Shown here in pieces: positions 6,066 to 7,662 of a DNA stretch of 7,662 nt. Numbering within the stretch: the stretch's first letter is position 1; each line of letters begins with the position of its first letter. Source of the stretch: JBEIUO01 sp964549785 (GTDB lineage: Bacteria > Planctomycetota > Phycisphaerae > Phycisphaerales > UBA1924); assembly GCA_964549785.1 (NCBI GenBank), contig CAZJXA010000163.1:1-7662 (forward strand), given 5' to 3'. Below the pieces are notes generated by a model. It had not been told where the DNA came from. It saw only the letters and a list, made by a program, of their open reading frames with translations, and did not search any database. The position numbers were made by a program, and so were the translations under genes.

Positions 6066-7211
6066 GTGTTGTCACGCCCCAACATCCTCGTCGCCCACGA
6101 CTGGCTCGTCGGTCTTCGCGGCGGCGAATGGGTTCTCGACCGCGTCATCAAGGTGGCCCAATCTCTCGGCGACGTCGCCGCCATCGTCACGATGTTCGAC
6201 GACGGCCGACCGATCACCCCCGCCATCGACAACCTCCCGCGCATCGTCTCGCCCTTGGGCCGCTCGGGTTCGATTTTCAACCTCGCCCGCCGCTGGCTCC
6301 TCCCGCTCTACCCGCTCGCGGTCCAGGCTCTCGGTTCGCGCATCGCCGACCTCCACCGCCGGCAACCCTTCGATCTCCTCATTTCCACGAGTTCCGCGGC
6401 GATCAAGGGTTTGAACGCGCCCCCGGGCGTCTCTCACCTCTGTTACTGCCACGCCCCGGCCCGATACCTCTGGTCGCTGGGTTCCGAGTACGCCGAGGGT
6501 TCGGTCGCCCGCCGCCTCGGTCTCGAAGTCTTTGGCGATGCCCTGCGCGAGTGGGACCGCAGCTCGGCCGCGAACGTGGACGTCTTTCTTGCCAATTCGT
6601 CCGCGACCAAGCGCGCCATCCGCGATTCGTGGGGACGGGAGTCGAGCGTCGTGTTCCCGCCGGTCCGAACCGGCTACTTCACCCCGCCGCCAACTCCCCG
6701 CGCTCCCGGCGGACCCTGGCTCGTCGTTTCCGCGCTCGAGCCCTACAAGCGGATCGACCTCGCCATCCGGGCTGCCAACCACACCGGCCACCCCTTGCTC
6801 ATCGCGGGTGACGGTTCCCAGCGGGCGTCCCTTGCCTCCCAATGCGGCACCTCGGTCCGGATGCTGGGCCGCGTCAGCGATCCCGAGTTGCTCGCACTCT
6901 ACCGAACCGCCCGTTGTTTCCTGTTTCCTCAGATCGAAGACTTCGGGATCGTCGCCGCGGAAGCTCAAGCCTGCGGGCTCCCCGTGGTCGCCTTCGCTCA
7001 AGGCGGCGCCCTCGACATCGTGCAACGCGGCATCACCGGCTCGTTCTTTCACGAACCAACGGTCGCCGCGCTGCTCGACGCCATCCCGCGCTGCCCAGCG
7101 CCCGACGTGCCGGCCATCCGCCGAAACGCGGAACAGTTCTCCGAACCCCGCTTTGATGCGGAATTGGCGGCCCGGATCGCCGCGTTACTTCCCGCTCTCC
7201 AGCCGCTTTAA
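6066..7211 (+). CDS. GT4-family glycosyltransferase (glycosyl transferase group 1)
   Basis: This is a retaining GT-B-fold enzyme that would transfer a sugar, often mannose, from a nucleotide-sugar donor to a lipid-linked or glycan acceptor on the cytoplasmic face, typically in exopolysaccharide or O-antigen assembly. The 381 residues are full length. The N-terminal acceptor domain has VAHDWLVGLRGGE (9-21) and CYCHAPARYLW (126-136), the latter typical of WbaZ-like mannosyltransferases. The donor domain begins near 216 with VVSALEPYKRIDLAI (220-234), where K228 and R229 are expected to bind donor phosphates, then IAGDG (246-250). The EX7E motif is E291-E299 in IEDFGIVAAEAQACG (290-304), followed by GGALDIV (313-319). 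An in-frame stop at 6054-6056 limits the start to GTG 6066 or TTG 6069. Neither has a clear Shine-Dalgarno, so translation may be leaderless. No other glycan gene is in view, so donor and acceptor are unknown. Its end overlaps the receiver-like gene tail to tail. Confidence 0.92.
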   Translation: MLSRPNILVAHDWLVGLRGGEWVLDRVIKVAQSLGDVAAIVTMFDDGRPITPAIDNLPRIVSPLGRSGSIFNLARRWLLPLYPLAVQALGSRIADLHRRQPFDLLISTSSAAIKGLNAPPGVSHLCYCHAPARYLWSLGSEYAEGSVARRLGLEVFGDALREWDRSSAANVDVFLANSSATKRAIRDSWGRESSVVFPPVRTGYFTPPPTPRAPGGPWLVVSALEPYKRIDLAIRAANHTGHPLLIAGDGSQRASLASQCGTSVRMLGRVSDPELLALYRTARCFLFPQIEDFGIVAAEAQACGLPVVAFAQGGALDIVQRGITGSFFHEPTVAALLDAIPRCPAPDVPAIRRNAEQFSEPRFDAELAARIAALLPALQPL

Positions 7212-7553
7212 GGTCTCACCCATCGAGTGATCGAACCCGCCCCGCGTCACCACTTCGTCCGCGCCCGCTTCCCGCGCACCCTTCAAGAGCCCGACCTCCA
7301 CGTGCGGCCCCCAAGCCAGCACCCGCACCCTGCGCCCCGCCGCCTCCTTCTCCCAACCCCGCACTCGCGCGATCATCGCCATCGCCATGTCCGGCACGTC
7401 CAGGTCCAGCACCAACGCCCGGACGTCTGAGTCGCCGAGCCGCGCCTCCAGCATCTCCAACGTGCGCACCGGTCGGCACGCCACGCCCGCCGCATCCCCT
7501 ACGCCCTTGATCTTCGACGCCCATATCAAGTCCGCTGCCAAGTAAAGCACCAT
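7185..7553 (-). CDS. Small single-domain degenerate CheY-like receiver protein
   Basis: The 122-residue product has the alternating strand/helix pattern of a response regulator receiver domain and nothing else. VRALVLDLDVPD (44-55) matches strand 3, with D50 four residues before P54, the phospho-acceptor spacing. AREAGADEVVTRGGF (93-107) matches the helix 4-strand 5 end. Other receiver residues are altered: the N-terminal acidic pair is reduced to LAADLIW (5-11) with one Asp, the switch Thr/Ser position in VRVLAWG (76-82) is Ala or Trp, and the conserved Lys of the KP turn is Arg (R104). Phosphorylation is therefore doubtful, and it may be a constitutive protein-interaction module. The ATG at 7553 has TAGGA with a seven-base spacer, a good ribosome site. 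No kinase or output domain is adjacent. The last 27 bases overlap the convergent glycosyltransferase gene. The family assignment rests on pattern rather than a strong signature, and the function is unknown. Confidence 0.75.
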   Translation of the reverse strand: MVLYLAADLIWASKIKGVGDAAGVACRPVRTLEMLEARLGDSDVRALVLDLDVPDMAMAMIARVRGWEKEAAGRRVRVLAWGPHVEVGLLKGAREAGADEVVTRGGFDHSMGETLKRLESGK

Positions 7554-7662
7554 GCCCCAATCCTAATCACACACTCTGGCACGCCGTCTTCTACCCTCCG
7601 CTCTTCTCCGTTTCCTCTGCTGGTCGCCGCCACCTCGAAGGCCGCCCCCCCCGTATCCTTCC
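7554..7662. other. Upstream region of receiver-like gene, no gene called
   Basis: Apart from the ribosome site of the minus-strand gene, this end stretch shows a pyrimidine-rich plus strand (about 7587-7620) and a run of eight C (7645-7652). Minus-strand frames are open for short distances from the right edge, and one ends at a TAG at 7591-7593, so the tail of another minus-strand gene could be present. Nothing recognisable is encoded. Confidence 0.4.

Noticed and set aside
6072..7052. 326-codon open frame on the minus strand opposite the glycosyltransferase
   Set aside because: Gly/Glu/Asp/Arg-rich with no motif; the plus strand carries an intact GT4 enzyme with its EX7E motif.
7216..7560. 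114-codon minus-strand frame overlapping the receiver-like gene
   Set aside because: It is a shifted frame of the same stretch, Gly/Arg-rich, without the strand/helix pattern seen in the frame starting at 7553, and it lacks that frame's well-spaced TAGGA.
7645..7652. Run of eight C as a possible phase-variable tract
   Set aside because: No gene can be placed around it with confidence, and such runs arise by chance in high-GC DNA.

Overview
The window is a high-GC, gene-dense bacterial chromosomal segment with six protein-coding genes, one of them cut by the left edge. I saw no RNA gene, insertion sequence, CRISPR array, attachment site or phage gene. Gene content, GTG/TTG starts, an unusual fused histidine gene and a small orphan receiver-like protein would fit a planctomycete, perhaps of the Phycisphaerae type. 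That placement is inference from general resemblance; nothing in the window proves it.

Left block, plus strand (1-2170): the end of a histidine biosynthesis operon. The first gene encodes the C-terminal half of HisA (ProFAR isomerase) fused in frame to HisI (PRA-CH) and HisE (PRA-PH). It overlaps hisD (histidinol dehydrogenase) by four bases (ATGA). Together they encode pathway steps 2, 3, 4 and the last two oxidations. The HisI-HisE part, read from memory, looks much more like the fungal HIS4 protein than like ordinary bacterial HisIE. The order HisIE then HisD is also that of HIS4, here separated by a single stop codon. This is the most interesting point of the window.

Middle block, minus strand (5935 down to 2272): three genes in the same direction. 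They are a fold-type-I PLP enzyme of the class V aminotransferase / isopenicillin N epimerase-like (CefD-like) family, a 12-helix MATE (NorM-type) multidrug/Na+ or H+ antiporter, and a PhoU phosphate-signalling protein without any pst or pho partner. The gaps are 66 and 106 bases, so they could be one transcript, but the link is only positional. phoU converges on hisD across a 101-base gap.

Right block: a GT4-family glycosyltransferase on the plus strand (6066-7211) diverges from the PLP enzyme across a 130-base gap. Its 3' end overlaps, tail to tail by 27 bases, a small minus-strand gene for a degenerate CheY-like receiver protein (7185-7553). The last 109 bases hold the upstream region of that gene and no callable gene.

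I found no convincing new defence, mobile or biosynthetic system. The observations worth following are the HIS4-like histidine gene pair, the divergent HisA and HisD motifs, the degenerate receiver, and the CefD-like/MATE/PhoU row.
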